Source of the DNA: Gnetum montanum
Taxonomy: Eukaryota; Streptophyta; Gnetopsida; Gnetales; Gnetaceae
Reading direction: 5' to 3'
NCBI GenBank assembly: GCA_015680685.1
Contig: MNCI01017655.1
Span: forward strand, 79,207 to 143,206
Length of the DNA stretch: 64,000 nucleotides
The notes beneath the pieces are model-generated. The model did no database searches and had not been told where the DNA came from. It worked only from the letters and a program-made list of their open reading frames with translations. Both the position numbers and the translations under genes were made by a program. This document shows, piece by piece, positions 10,561 to 21,613 of the stretch (positions are counted from its first letter, which is position 1; the number at the start of each line of letters is the position of its first letter).

Positions 10561-11990
10561 CACTCCTTTGGTAGCTTTTGGGTTGTAAGGTAGGTGAGGA
10601 TGTGGTTGAACCAAGGAGATTCCTTGGTTACTTGAGGATCAATAGCACCTATGAAGACGAGTTCATCTGGAAACTAATCAGATAAAGGCTCCTCCTCTTA
10701 TGCGTCATCCCATCGTAACCGAGACAAGTGGTCAGCAACCACATTGTTGGTCCCCTTTCTATCTACCATGGTAAGATCAAACTCCTAAAGAATCACTAGC
10801 CATTGGATTATGTAGGGGCTCATCGTTGGTTTGTTCATCAGGAACTGGATAGCACTGTGGTCAGTGTGCATGAACACCTTGTATCCGAGAACATAGTGCT
10901 AGAGTTTTTCTAATGCAAACACCAATATCATCAACTCCTTCTTGGTGGTGGTATAGTTCAGCTGTGCACCCACAATGCTATGGCTTGCATAGTGGATATA
11001 ATATGGATGTTTCTGATCGTCACACTATGTAAGCATGGCTCCCAAGGCATAGTTGGAGGCATCCATCATAATGTGAAAAGGTCTGGACCAATTAGGTACC
11101 CATAGAACTAGAGCTTCTATGAGTTTTTGTTTCAGTGCTTGGAATGTAGACTCGCATTCCTTGGTCCAAACGAATGGAATGTCCTTCTTTGTAAGTTGTA
11201 CCAACAGCCTAGCTATCTTTGAGAAGCGCTCTATGAAACGCTGGTAGTAAGCAATGTGTCCAAGGAATGATCAAAAATCTTTGATGATACTTGGTTGGCA
11301 GGTTATTCCTTAGATGATCCTGATCTTTTCAGGATCTACGCTGATCCCTGTTGATGAGATGCGATGCCCCAGCACAATGCCCTCTTGGACCATCAAATGG
11401 CTCTTTTGCCAATTGAGCTGCAAATTGGTGTCTACACACCACTTTAGAACCTACTCTAGATGGTCCAAGGATTGCTTAAATGTGGCCCCATAGGTGGAGA
11501 AGTCATCCATGAAGACTTCTATACCATTGCCGATTTGTTATTGGAAGATGCTTAAGACGAGACGTTGGAACGTCGCAGGTGCATTGTACAGACCAAAGGG
11601 CATCTTCTTATATGAAAAAGTCCCCCATGGACTCGTGAAAGTAGTTTTGGCCTAGTCCTCTAGTGCTATTTGGATTTGGTTATAACCACTATAACCATCC
11701 AAAAAGCTGTAATATCGGTGCCTTGCGATGGTGTCCAACACCTGGTCCACAAATGGGAGTGAGAAGTGGTCCTTGAAGGTCACCATGTTGAGCAACCAGA
11801 AATCAATATAGACCCTCCACTTGCCACCTTTCTTGGGTACGATAACGAGTGGGCTAACCCATTCGCTATCAACTACAGAATAGATGAATCCCACCTTAAT
11901 CAATTGTTTGATTTCATCTTTTACGATTTGCTTCAATTTGGGATTCAACCATCTTTGTGGCTATCATCGTGGCTTCATGGAAGGGTCAAG
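10561..11990 (-). pseudogene. Element B reverse transcriptase and RNase H (pseudogene)
   Basis: Minus strand, in frame with gag. RT blocks in order: SEWVSPLVIVPKKGGKWRVY (11652-11948), SFLDGYSGYNQIQIAL, and the catalytic FMDD at 11502-11513 (EVFMDDFSTYG). RNase H follows with FHIMMDASNYALGAML, then AQLNYTTTKKELM, then EFDLTMVDRKGTNNVVADHL near 10,740-10,800, which carries the last catalytic Asp. The FMDD variant of YxDD is shared with element H (58027-58050). Many stops interrupt the frame but blocks stay in register over 1.4 kb. Confidence 0.88.
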
Positions 11991-12002
11991 ATAGATTTGG
12001 TG

Positions 12003-12335
12003 CTAGCAGACCCTAGGATCAACTCCAGTCAACTCAGGATATGACCATGCGAATGCAGCAACCCATTTGTTTACCATCACCAGCAACTTCTTTTTATGTT
12101 CAGGAGTAAGAGAAGCATTGATAATTACCGGCTTGCCATTTTGCAAGAATGCATATTCCAAGTGAGCCAGTAAAGACATTAGTTCCATGGGCTCTTGTTT
12201 GAAGCTCTCAGGGATTTGTAGCATTCCCCAGTCATCTTGGTCATCAATAGTGAAAATTTGTTGATGAATCTCCTCCATCTCATCCATGCTGTCAACATAG
12301 GCTTGCACTAGCCCCTCAGACGGTTCCATGCACAA
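12003..12335 (-). pseudogene. Element B protease-RT linker (pseudogene)
   Basis: An open 110-codon stretch in frame with gag and RT. It reads an acidic segment (SMDEMEEIHQQ), then HLEYAFLQNGKPVIINA and WVAAFAWSYPELTGVDP. The last block is the hallmark lead-in to Ty3/gypsy RT (the FAWSY-x-x-x-x-G motif). Element G has the related FACSYDDL at the equivalent place. Confidence 0.8.
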
Positions 12336-12476
12336 TGTGCTACTAGTAGGATCAGCTGTCAGCCACTAGGTGCCTTCTTGGTTAGTTGTTACTATGTATA
12401 GGAACTATTGAATAAGTGATTCCTTGGTACACCGACTGCATACCTGAATGGATATCCACTTAGCGGACCATAATTG

Positions 12477-12930
12477 CTACACACAGTTGCACCCTAAGTC
12501 ACTGTATGCGATGCATGGAACTCTTTTCTTCTCGATCTTCCCGAAAGGATTTTCCTTTAAAATTTTTAGGGATAGATCTCGAAGTCCTAGTCGTGCGTCC
12601 ACCATGCTTAGCGAGGCTCTTCCCATGATGATTGGGAAGTTCCCCTTATAGTTCTTGACACGGATGACCAGGAAATTAGTAGGATAGGACCACCCACAAA
12701 CGGTGGTCATAATGTCCTTCACCAAACCCAAGGGAACAATGATGGACTGGTCTGCTAACTCGAGCCAGATGTTGCTCTTCTTTAGTGGGCGTAGGTTCCA
12801 GTTCTTATACATATCATGAAAGATCAAATTGATCCCTGACCCTAAGTCCAGAAGAGCTTTGCACGACTCGTTCCTAGCCACATGAAGATAGATTAAGGGG
12901 CTTCACGGATCTATCAATTTCCAGGGAAGA
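12477..12930 (-). pseudogene. Element B aspartic protease (pseudogene)
   Basis: The minus-strand frame starts CKALLDLGSGINLIF, a degenerate active-site loop where a D-S/T-G-A is expected: the Asp is there, followed by LGSG. It continues with LADQSIIVPLG and GWSYPTNFLVI to FPIIMGRASLSMVDA, then a family-specific tail (PFGKIEKKRVPCIAYSD). The whole tail aligns with element A. Same frame as gag and RT, so the family used one Gag-Pol polyprotein. Confidence 0.82.
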
Positions 12931-15500
12931 GAGCATGCTTTGATCTAGTCGATCACGGCATGTGTGAGCATGACCATCTGGATGTTGGAGTGCGGTAGAA
13001 TGGAGGACTGCTCGGGTGGTATGATGTTGGAGGCGTTGGTAGGTTCAAAGGCACTAGCCACAGGCATAGGTGATGGTGTGTTTAGATTATTGGACGTGAA
13101 AAAAGGACGTTTGCGTTGTTTGGGTTCTGGTCCACTCGGCTAAGGTGCCGGTCGTAAGTTAACAGCCCTTGTAGGATTTTGTTGCTATGGCTATGGCAGT
13201 ATTTCTCCCTGCATGGATGGAGTAGGTGGCAACTGAGTGGGATGGTGTGGAGGAGTGATAGAAGAAGGTGATAGATGGTAGAAGAGATGTGGATTTGTCC
13301 CCCTGGGTGATGCAGATGGATGTCTAAAATATTCAGGGGGATGGTAGTAACTAGGAAAGGCCACATGACTAGAAGAGTCTCTTGAAGAGACCGGTTGCTG
13401 AACATAGTACCCATAAGGATTTGACTACTTGTAAGGGTACTACTACCTTGGAGGTGGCATCCCCCATGCTTGTGGTTGCTACCACTATTGGAAGTATTCA
13501 TACGGTTGCAGGGGCATTCCACTCAGATAATATCCTTGCTGCTACTGGTGGAATCACCTGGGGTTGCCTTGTGGATAAGACAACCTTTGAGGTGTCTGCC
13601 ACTGCGTCAATCGAGGGTTCAAGGCATACATCCCATACTCTTGAAGATGTGACACCATAGGACAACATCCCTTAGGATGCCCATATTGGCATACACCACA
13701 ACCATCATCTTCCTCGGTGTCAGAGTCTGCAACCTGCTCTGCTACAGTAACTTTTCCCTTACCCTTATGTAGGACACATTCAGCTCCCTTCTTCCTGCAC
13801 CGATCATGGTTACTACCTTGTTCTTTGGACTTTTCTACAATTTTTAGCACACTTTGAAATTTCTCATCCAAATAATCCCACATTTTATTTACCTTTGCCG
13901 ATATTTCAGATGCAAATTTTTGTAACGGCAAAGTCTTCCAATTCACCGCTGCTTCCAGTGGTGACTCATCCTTCTCATCACAAAATCGGACCTCCCTTTG
14001 TTTGAGGGAAGAATCCTGGTTGAATTCTTCTACACTCTCCTTTTTCCTAAGTTCTCCTTCTTCCTTGGCCACTTAATCAATGAGGCATTGCAATTGATGG
14101 ACCCTTATCTCCAGTAGTCTTCCCTTGGCGTACACGCCAAGGGACTTTTACATTTCAAAATGGAGCCCATCAATGATGTGGTGAAGCTGTGCCTACTGAG
14201 AGTAACCATGACCAAGGCACCGATGCAACAATGAGTAATACCCACTCATGGTGGAATCCAAGGGTTCATGATTCCCTTGTTTCCAACCTTGGATCTGCTG
14301 TCTCAGATTCGCCACTCGAGAGTAGATTTGATATTTGTCATTGAAAATTTTAAGCATTGTACTTCATCTTTTGATTGATTCCAGCTCCAAGGACCAGTAC
14401 CAACTTTCAGCTTCTTTGATGAGTGTACGAGGGAACAACTTCAATCGTTGCTAATCATTATCAATGTTTTGTAGGGTGCAGGCGTCATGGAACGCCTGCA
14501 AGTGGGTTAGCAGATCATAGTTGTATCCCCCTTCAAATCTAGGGATGTTGTTCATATCAACTCATTTGATCTTACTATCCTTTATGTGCTTACTTGGAAT
14601 GTGAACTACCTCTGTGATCTGGAGCATACTCTGAGTAGCTAACAATGACTTATCTGAATCATAGTCCTGTTGGGAACCATGACATCTGTGACGATTCCAG
14701 CTACCCCTTCTTTCATGCTGGTGAGCATCATGCTATTGGTTGTGTGCTTCCTCACGTTGCCCCTTCTGAACCTATTTACCACCATCCTTTCTCTCCAACC
14801 TTCCCCTGTTACGCTCAAAGCCTGAGCTGGAGGAAGGTGTAGGAGAGGGGGAGGATGGAGAAGAAGGAGAGGCATCACCACCGCTCTGGCTGCGATCTCC
14901 CCATCTACCCTGATGACGACCTCAGCCATCCAACCCAGCCTTGCTGCATGACCCTCCATCCCCTTAAGGATCGTGATGACTTGGAGGTTTGTTATGAATG
15001 ATTGACTAGATGAACTGCTGCCCTAGGGAAAGTTCGGTTGAATGGGTATCATGAAATATAGGATCCCCATCATCTTGTAGCCCTTGCGAGAATAAGGGGT
15101 TGCTGAATTGCTTCCCCTTCTACTGTTCATATCTCTCCGCCCGCTACTGGTCTCTTGTCCATTGAGCCTCTGTAAGACGATAGTCTAGGTAGTCATGGTC
15201 CTCCATGACATACTCTGTCACCCAGTCCTGGATGCCCAATATGCCCAGATTGTAATATAGCATCCCAGGAGCTGCTCGGTCGGGTAGTAGCACGATGCTA
15301 CCCTCCATGTCCCACCATCGAAGATGCTCATCTTGATGTAGGATGAATGTAAAATCAGGGACATATTCATCGAGATGTTTGTACACCACCCAACATTCTT
15401 GTAGCACTAGTGGTTCAAATACATCTCTCCTATGAGAAGACATGTTGGACATTAGATGGTTCATATAATTGGTGTACCTTACGATTAACTTAAGTTTGCC
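12931..15500 (-). pseudogene. Element B gag (pseudogene)
   Basis: One minus-strand frame from about 15,500 down through 13,554 and into protease. N-terminus (15144-15464): ECWVVYKHLDEYVPDFTFIL then DYLDYRLTEAQW. A low-complexity Ser/Pro/Gly/His region lies at about 14,640-14,960. The capsid-like part has NNIPRFEGGYNYDLLTHLQA, RLKLFPRTLIKEAESWYWSL and YYSLLHRC. A coiled, charged segment (13554-14072) is followed by the zinc knuckle CGVCQYGHPKGCCP (C-x2-C-x3-H-x3-C), one residue shorter in two places than the usual CCHC. The start codon is uncertain: the ATG at 15464 is open upstream, and H starts at an ATG further out. Confidence 0.85.
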
Positions 15501-15590
15501 TAGCGTGCATAAATATTTCTAACCTGGGTCTATTCCAACGACTTAAATGATAATTTCACTAAGGTTAGATGACGCATGTAAGACTAACAA

Positions 15591-15608
15591 TCCCCAGCAA
15601 TGGTGCCA
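15591..15608 (-). other. Element B primer binding site (tRNA-Asp type)
   Basis: The minus strand reads TGGCACCATTGCTGGGGA, one base away from the 5' LTR end. It matches the complement of the 3' end of plant tRNA-Asp apart from a few transitions; this primer is reported for several Athila/Tat-type elements. Element H has TGGCACTGTTTCTAGGGA in the same place. Confidence 0.85.
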
Positions 15609-16374
15609 ATGATGAGCGGCTAGGTACCCCTACACCCAACCATATGAATCACGAGCATTCACGTGTGACTCAGTCGAAATCTGCAAACTGTAAACACTTA
15701 ACATACACCAGCCTTCTAACCAGTGAAACCTTGGGTTAGAACGGTCGTTGTCATCCTAATCTCACTTGTGAGGTTCTGTTTACGATGGTTAAGTGAGACT
15801 AAGGCTAATGATTTTTATATCTTTTTAATTATCTTTTCAGCAACTAATTCACTTGGAAAATAAGGATAGAATATTAATTAATCTAAAATTATCTTAATCT
15901 AAATCTTAACTACTCCTAACATAAGTATCTGGTCCCATCTTCTGAGCACGTTCTAAGCATCTCCTAACGCTTCTGGGTTACCAGACGTTAAGCGTTACTA
16001 GTCTTACCAAGCATTTGGATTACGTTCGAGATGGTCATACTTATGGCCTTAATGAATTATGAATAAACAATAGCGATTGAAATTATAATAACGAAAACAT
16101 AAGTAATTAACAAGTAACTAATAAATCATAAACATATTAAACTATTAAATGCATAAAATAACTAAGTCCAAATTTTGCAAGGATTGCTTGAATAGTTCGT
16201 CTTTATTGCCATCACGCCAATGGGCTCAGATACATCAGTGCTCGAATAAAGAGCCGATCACTTTTCTTACACATGCTATGGGCACTTGGAAAATATTCTA
16301 TCTCTTGTGGGAACAAACTGCAAGAGCTTCGCTACAACTACTCAAAAAGATGCCTAAATGAGGCAGAAGGCCCT

Positions 16375-16386
16375 CTTATTTATAGG
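16375..16386 (-). promoter_or_regulatory. TATA box of element B 5' LTR
   Basis: CCTATAAATAAG on the minus strand, identical to the 3' LTR copy, downstream of the U3 palindrome and CATTGACG-type subrepeats. Confidence 0.72.
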
Positions 16387-16458
16387 TCGGGAAAGGTGGC
16401 TACGTAAACAGGGCCATGTTGACGCAGGGAGGCTACGTCAATGGGCCCGCGTCAACAT

Positions 16459-16476
16459 GGCCACGTATACGTGGCC
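16459..16476. promoter_or_regulatory. Perfect 18-base palindrome in the element B U3
   Basis: GGCCACGTATACGTGGCC is its own reverse complement. It holds two facing CCACGT half sites, the ACGT core recognised by plant bZIP factors. It lies about 75-100 bases before the TATA box. A one-mismatch form of its first 16 bases recurs in the ORF2 promoter module. The 3' LTR has a decayed version (GGCCGCATATACGC near 4125). Confidence 0.6.
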
Positions 16477-16744
16477 CAGTCGATGCATTGACTAAATGAC
16501 ACTTCATCATAGCCCCACGACTGAGCAAAAAATCATCCTCAAGTTACTTTACAATTTGTAAGGTATGGATTCTTATTTAGAACACACATAACTTGAACAC
16601 ATACATGACACACACATGACACAACATAAATTTGACCAAGTGCCCAAGTTACAAAGGGGGACAAATTACAAAAATGGCAGTGTTCGGAGACAAAATTGAA
16701 CACCTCATTGGTCCTGGAGCCTCTGCTATGTAGGATGATGCACA

Positions 16745-17893
16745 AAATTTAGCTTTGGGGGGTGAATCAACTTGGAAGAGGATTGAAGATTGTAAAAGCA
16801 TGGCTTGTTAAAGGCATCAATTTAGCTTCTTTGTTTTAATCCTGTGAGTTCATTTCTTCCCATTTTGTTTTAGTTCCCTAGCTAATGGTTTAGATACTAT
16901 CATGCTTGGCATTTAATTTTGGGATTTTTCCTAGGTTTCTTATATAGCACCGTTTTTGTGCAATATTTGACTTCTATTAAGATTTACCATAGAAGAGCTT
17001 ATGCTGTTGAAAAGCCTTAAGAGCAATTTAATAGTAATGTCTTAATGAAATTTCCAATTTTAAGCATAGAGAATCTACGAAAATCTTTGGGATTTTGAGA
17101 TGACTAAAATAGTTTCATTATTTTAAAGTGTATTGCCTTGATATTTCAATTCAGAAAGTGTCAAATTTTTGAAGGCTTTGTTGAATGCAATCTTTGATAA
17201 TTATTAAACTAGCCAAAATAGAGATTCGTACTTTGTCATTTATGTAGTAGTTTTTAGTAGTATAATAAGATTGTCTTTATGAACTTTCTTGTCAAGCTTA
17301 GATGGTTTGAATAATTCATAATTATTGAATTAGGAATAGCTTTATTTTGAAGTGTTTCCTCATGTCAATTTATATTGCTTAAATAATTTGAGATTTCGTG
17401 CAATTCTACTTTATTTTCTTTTCTCTTTCTAAGTCCATTTAATCTCACTCTATTTCTAGTTTTCTTATGAAACTTTCTCCCTGGGGGAAATTAAGAGTAG
17501 ATTGACAAAATTATGCTCAAAAGTTTTGCAAAATTTTATTTGTTATAAGTACTATACTATAGGAATTGTATAGACTAACTAATTGAACAAAATAGGAATC
17601 TCCAACAACTCATGGTATTTGATAAAGATAGCTGAATCTCTTTTATTATAGTTGATTACATTTTTATATACAACCCAACCATTTCAACATTTAGAATAGC
17701 AAAACACATACTCATGTTTAGTACGTTTCATAACTATTGAGTCTATTTGGAGGTAATTGAGCCTTAGTGTTGCTAGAGACTAGCAAGCACCTAAACCCTA
17801 TTTGAAGAACACCTTCAATCCCATGACTTCCCAAGGTCATGAGACTTGGAGTCCACTGTACATTGGTGGTCCAATCCTAAATAGTTGCCAATA
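16745..17893 (+). repeat. LTR fragment J, G family, plus sense
   Basis: Reverse-complemented, this stretch aligns along its whole length with element G's left LTR (45396-46510): both begin TATTGGCAA, share the block around AGGTGCTTG and GCTAGTCTCTAGC, and later AATAGAAGTC and GATGCCTTTA. Its 3' end (17893) abuts element C's RT, so J appears to have landed in C. Its 5' part is missing where element B's LTR begins. It could be a solo LTR or a 3' LTR; no internal sequence of its own is present. Confidence 0.8.
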
Positions 17894-18280
17894 GATTGTA
17901 ACCACTCTTTAAATCAATTTTGCTAAAAATATGTGCATTGGTAAGGACATCAAGAAGATCATCCATTCTTGAAATAGGAAATCTATGTCACTTTTATCCT
18001 ATTTACTACCCTAGAATCAATGCACATCCTCCATTCATTATTGTCCTTTTTTAGCACTAGTACCATTGGAACTACAAGAGATGAAATGGATTCCCTCATG
18101 AAGCCATTTTCAAGTAACTCCTCTACTTGCCTTAGCAATTTTGTGCACTGATTTGGTGCCATATGATAGGCCCTCTTGTTTGGAATGGTAGCACTAGGAA
18201 TGAAGTTAATTTTTTATTGTAGATTTCTCATTGGTCACAATCCATGTAATTTCCCCTTGAATACATTGGGAAATGTTTTC
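17894..18280 (-). pseudogene. Element C reverse transcriptase, N-terminal part (pseudogene)
   Basis: The minus strand reads NKRAYHMAPNQCTKLLRQVE, ELLENGFMRES, VVPMVLVLKKDNNEWRMCID, SRVVN, then after a frameshift PISRMDDLLDVLTNA. These are the fingers and early palm of Ty3/gypsy RT of the type with R-M-D-D-L-L. The SFLDL catalytic block is missing because the sequence ends at 17893. Confidence 0.85.
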
Positions 18281-18589
18281 TTCAAGCCTAGCACATCTAT
18301 AGAAAGTTCAAATTGCACATCATCATAGTTAGAAGTAACTATTGATAAATCAACAAATCCAAAAATAGTTTCATCATGTTCCTTAATGTATTTTCTCTTT
18401 TCTAGAATGATTAAGGAAGCATTAAGTGAGATTGTTGCTTCACTTATTTAGCTATCATGGTAATCAACTCATGAATTTCATCATACATAGCTATGCTCTA
18501 TACATTTCTTCCTCCATCAAATTAAGGACCATTATCAAAATTCCAAGGTCTTTCAAGAATTACATTAGCTCATCTATTAGAAGCACATC

Positions 18590-18810
18590 ATACTTCAAAA
18601 CATCATGAAATATCCCAATTTTAAATTTTAAAGTACATTGTTTCCTTGTGTCTTGAGAGAAATCTCTAGACAACCAATGCACTTTATATGATTTAGGATA
18701 AGGATTAGTTTCAAAATCCAGTCTAGCAACTATCCTAGGAGAAATAACATTTTTTTTTGGCTACTTCATTAATCAAAACATGAACCCATTCCCTAAAAAG
18801 CAAACATCTT
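18590..18810 (-). pseudogene. Element C aspartic protease (pseudogene)
   Basis: The minus strand reads HVLINEVAKKNVISPRIVAR, where LIN replaces the active-site L-I-D, then TNPYPKSYKVHWLSRDFSQD and QCTLKFKIGIFHDV. It aligns closely with element D (24000-24270). The loss of the catalytic Asp makes it dead. Confidence 0.8.
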
Positions 18811-18949
18811 TCCCTAATTTAAAATAAAAATTTTCTATCAAGATGGTCTCCTCTATTTACATTCCTTAAGAATGCATAAGAATGAAGCATGAGGATTACT
18901 TCTTTGAAGAGCTTGGCTTGATGTATCCTTTACCTCCATGGTTTGCACA

Positions 18950-20166
18950 TCTTTATCCTTGGCTACCTTATGAAATGGACATTCCCATTGCTTGTGTTTC
19001 CATTTTCTAAACTTGAAATATTGAATCTTGGATGAGCTACTATCTTAACCCTTTTCTCCCTTGTCTTGGTTATGGCTTTATCCTTCTCATCTCCCTTTTT
19101 TGTCTTCTTGTCATGTCTACCATGTTTATCTTCATATTTGAACTTGGATCCCTTCTTTGATTTGGATCTTTTTTCCTTTTCCTTGAAGATGTTTTGCTCT
19201 TATTTCCAAATCCACTTAGTTTTTCTCTACCTTGAGTGCCAAATCATAAGTCTCATCAAGATTTTATGGCACATAAAAAGAAAACTCCTTATTGATATGC
19301 CATTTTGAGACATTCCAAAAAGATTGAAGCCTATTGATACTCCTCCTAGTTCACTTTATCTTGATGAAATAGATCAAAAAATTTATCTAAAATTATCTTG
19401 ATGTAAAATTATCTAACATCCTTATCATCTTACCTATGGAATCTTAACTTCATAATGGTCTTTTGTCTCTAATGAAATTGTTCAAATTTTCTACACAACC
19501 TATATTTCATTAGATTTTAATCTTTGATGGGTTGATCATTTTATCTTTCATAACCATATATCTCCTTTTCCAGCAAGTAGAAATCATATTTTCTAATATA
19601 GATTTAGTAATAGGCACCCTTAAGTGATTTGGTACCTCTCCCAACTCAAAGTGCTTGTCAAGTACCTTTAGTTGACTTGAAAAAGCATTGGTACCATCTA
19701 CAACATTTAAAGTCTTTAACTCAAGGTACAAAAGTCTTGTAGCATTACGAAATACTCTATTAAGTCTTGCTTCATCCTCATCATCAAGCTTGATAGGGGA
19801 AGAAGTAGTTGCTACTATTAGAGCGCTTAAAATTACTATACGAGGAATAGGATTTTCTCCCATTGGAATCCTTGGTTGATGGGTTCTTACACTTCCATAG
19901 CTGGATTGTGCTTTTTCATCATCCACTCCATCTCCACCAAGCTATGAAATTTCTTCATCTAAACATGAATGTTCATCACCTCCACTTGTTTGGATATGGC
20001 TAGAACTAACATTTCTATCTACCTTTGCACTGATTTCATCCAACTGAGAAACCATTAATTGGAAGGTAGAATTCATGCTTTTCATGTCTCTATTTAAGAA
20101 TTGAACTTGTTTCTTCTTAGGTGTCATTTGAATTTGAAAAAATCTACACCCATGTCTAAGCAACAA
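18950..20166 (-). pseudogene. Element C gag (pseudogene)
   Basis: Two in-frame blocks, 19942-20166 and 19510-19926. The first has MKSMNSTFQLMVSQLDEISA; the second has SYGSVRTHQPRIPMGENPIP, KLDDEDEARLNRVFRNATRL and NVVDGTNAF. The zinc knuckle near 18,975-19,030 is degraded: the first two Cys are replaced (IQYFKFRKWKHKQWECP). Element D gives the intact pattern. Lys-rich stretches lie between (about 19,080-19,200). Confidence 0.82.
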
Positions 20167-20176
20167 TCAATACTAA

Positions 20177-20188
20177 GCTTTAATACCA
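20177..20188 (-). other. Element C primer binding site (degraded)
   Basis: The minus strand reads TGGTATTAAAGC, two transitions from the tRNA initiator-Met site TGGTATCAGAGC seen in element D. It lies about 9 bases from the LTR. Confidence 0.6.
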
Positions 20189-20197
20189 TTAACTAGC

Positions 20198-21094
20198 TAG
20201 ACTAGATTTACTCTAAATTTATTCAACTTTTAAACACTAAATCCAAAGGTTATGAAAAGATAATTTATTTACTAGAAAATAAGAAAAGTATCTATCTTCA
20301 ATTATCAAAATAGAAGATTATACTAGGGTTTTCAAAAACCAACAAAATATTGAAAGCTTTTCAAAATACTCAAATAATCTTGTAGAGTATGAGGCGTTGC
20401 AACCACATAATGGTTGTTCTTAATGCAAGACATAACCAAGAGAGAATCTTTCTCGTAATTTGGGACTAAGATCTCAACTCACAAGACATAAAAGACACTA
20501 GGACAACACTCACTCAATTGACCAAGAGCTACAAACAATAGCCTATCAAGCATGAAACATAATCTATATTTATTAACCAAGTAAGACAAACATTCTACAA
20601 AATCGTCCTCAAGCTCAAACTTTAAGATACTCCATTTTTCATCTTTTTCTTCCATGTTTCAATAGTTTCCAAACTTGGAATGCTAATTTTGGAAGTTTCC
20701 CTACCTGTTTGGAACATCTCTAGCCTTTCTAGGATGTCTTCTACCAAAACTGGAAGTTTTGAAGAGATGTCTTCAATGGGCCTAAGATGTCTCCTCTATA
20801 GATGGGATGTCTTAGCCTAACCAGAGATGTTTCAACAACTTGTTAAACCTTTCACACTCACATAAGATGTTTGCTAAAAATCCCAAGATATCTCCCTTGA
20901 ACCTGGGATATCTCTTACAAGCTCTCAACTCTTAGTCAAGATGTCTTCTATTCTCCAATATGTCTCTCTTGAGAGCTTAAATATCAAGCAAGATGACTCC
21001 ATGTCCTTCAAGATATCTCCATGGAGCCTGAATCCTGCAAAAATGCACATGTATGGAAGAGAACAAGGGAATCAAAAGAGGTGTCCCTACATTA
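20198..21094 (-). repeat. Element C 5' LTR
   Basis: 897 bases, homologous to element D's LTR. In sense it begins TAATGTAGGGACACC where D has TGGTGTAGGAACACC. Both TG ends are decayed here. U3 holds many GATGTCT-type words (20730-21010), described in Part 2. Confidence 0.8.
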
Positions 21095-21613
21095 AAGAAA
21101 GGCTATCCTCTTTCACTAACTTTTTTTAACATTTTTATTGAAGAACTAGAAGAGTTAAATAAGGATGTATCTACAAATCATGCTATTAAAGTCAATTAGT
21201 CATGGATACAACTTTTAATCTTTGTAGATGATGCAACACTAATTAAAAATTTAAACATAGGATTAAAAGTAATGTTTCAACAACTACAAGTATTTTATAA
21301 ATGTACAAAAATAAAAGTGAATGTTGAAAAAACAAAAGTACTAATTTGCAGAAGTAATAATATATATTATACTTGTTAGCTAAATAGTAAAAGACTTGAG
21401 ATTATGGATAGTTATAGATATTTTGAAGTAGAATGCTATAAAAATGATAAGTGGAAGCATTTTATAGCATAGTGAGTTGCAAATGAATAGAAGGGCTTTT
21501 ATACAATGATGGAAAAATGTAGTAATCACAATATTTAGACTTCAATAATTGGAAAATATCTTTTTAAAAAAAATTTCCAAACTACAGTGCTTTATGGAAT
21601 TGTGATGTGGGGC
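21095..21613 (+). pseudogene. LINE reverse transcriptase fragment, first part
   Basis: The plus strand reads FVDDATLI (catalytic FVDD at 21221-21232), then KCTKIKVNVEKTKVLICRS, a degraded YRYF block in the place of F-K-Y-L-G, and TVLYGIVMWG near the end. This is the palm and thumb of a non-LTR retrotransposon RT. Several in-frame stops and shifts. Element C's LTR lies to the left; D has inserted at 21614, and the LINE resumes at 25764. Confidence 0.8.
21609..21613. repeat. Target site duplication GGGGC of element D (left copy)
   Basis: GGGGC directly precedes the LTR start TGGTGTAGG; the same five bases follow the 3' LTR at 25759-25763. Confidence 0.85.

Larger units (their letters stand above)
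3277..16744 (-). mobile_element. Element B: near-complete 13.5-kb Athila/Tat-like Ty3/gypsy retrotransposon with extra ORF2
   Basis: Minus-strand element with two homologous LTRs (3277-4405 and 15610-16744, about 88% alike over the first 150 bases by eye). Order in the sense direction: 5' LTR, tRNA-Asp-type primer site, gag, protease, RT, RNase H, integrase, a 2-kb spacer, ORF2, 3' LTR. The gag-pol blocks from 15464 to 9264 all fall in one frame, and ORF2 from 7279 to 4406 is one frame too, both interrupted only by stops where I checked. No target duplication: the left flank is TCTAC inside element A's gag and the right flank is AAATT inside LTR fragment J. I see no clear polypurine tract next to the 3' LTR. 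Confidence 0.9.
15610..16744 (-). repeat. Element B 5' LTR
   Basis: 1135 bases, TG/CA ends as in the 3' LTR. In sense: U3 with GC-rich subrepeats around 16,400-16,480, TATA box at 16375-16386, then a long AT-rich R/U5 ending one base before the primer site. The outer edge (16744/16745) abuts LTR fragment J. Confidence 0.92.
17894..21094 (-). mobile_element. Element C: truncated Ty3/gypsy element, D family
   Basis: Minus strand. From the right: 5' LTR (20198-21094), degraded tRNA-Met-type primer site, gag, protease, and the first third of RT, then a cut at 17893 where LTR fragment J begins. RNase H, integrase and the 3' LTR are absent. The same family as element D in opposite orientation; LTRs and gag align. 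Its outer edge lies against LINE sequence (21095 onward), so C probably entered the same LINE as D. Confidence 0.85.

Noticed and set aside
15144-15464. Separate small protein upstream of gag
   Set aside because: It is in frame with the gag blocks downstream and has a homologue at the gag N-terminus of element H.
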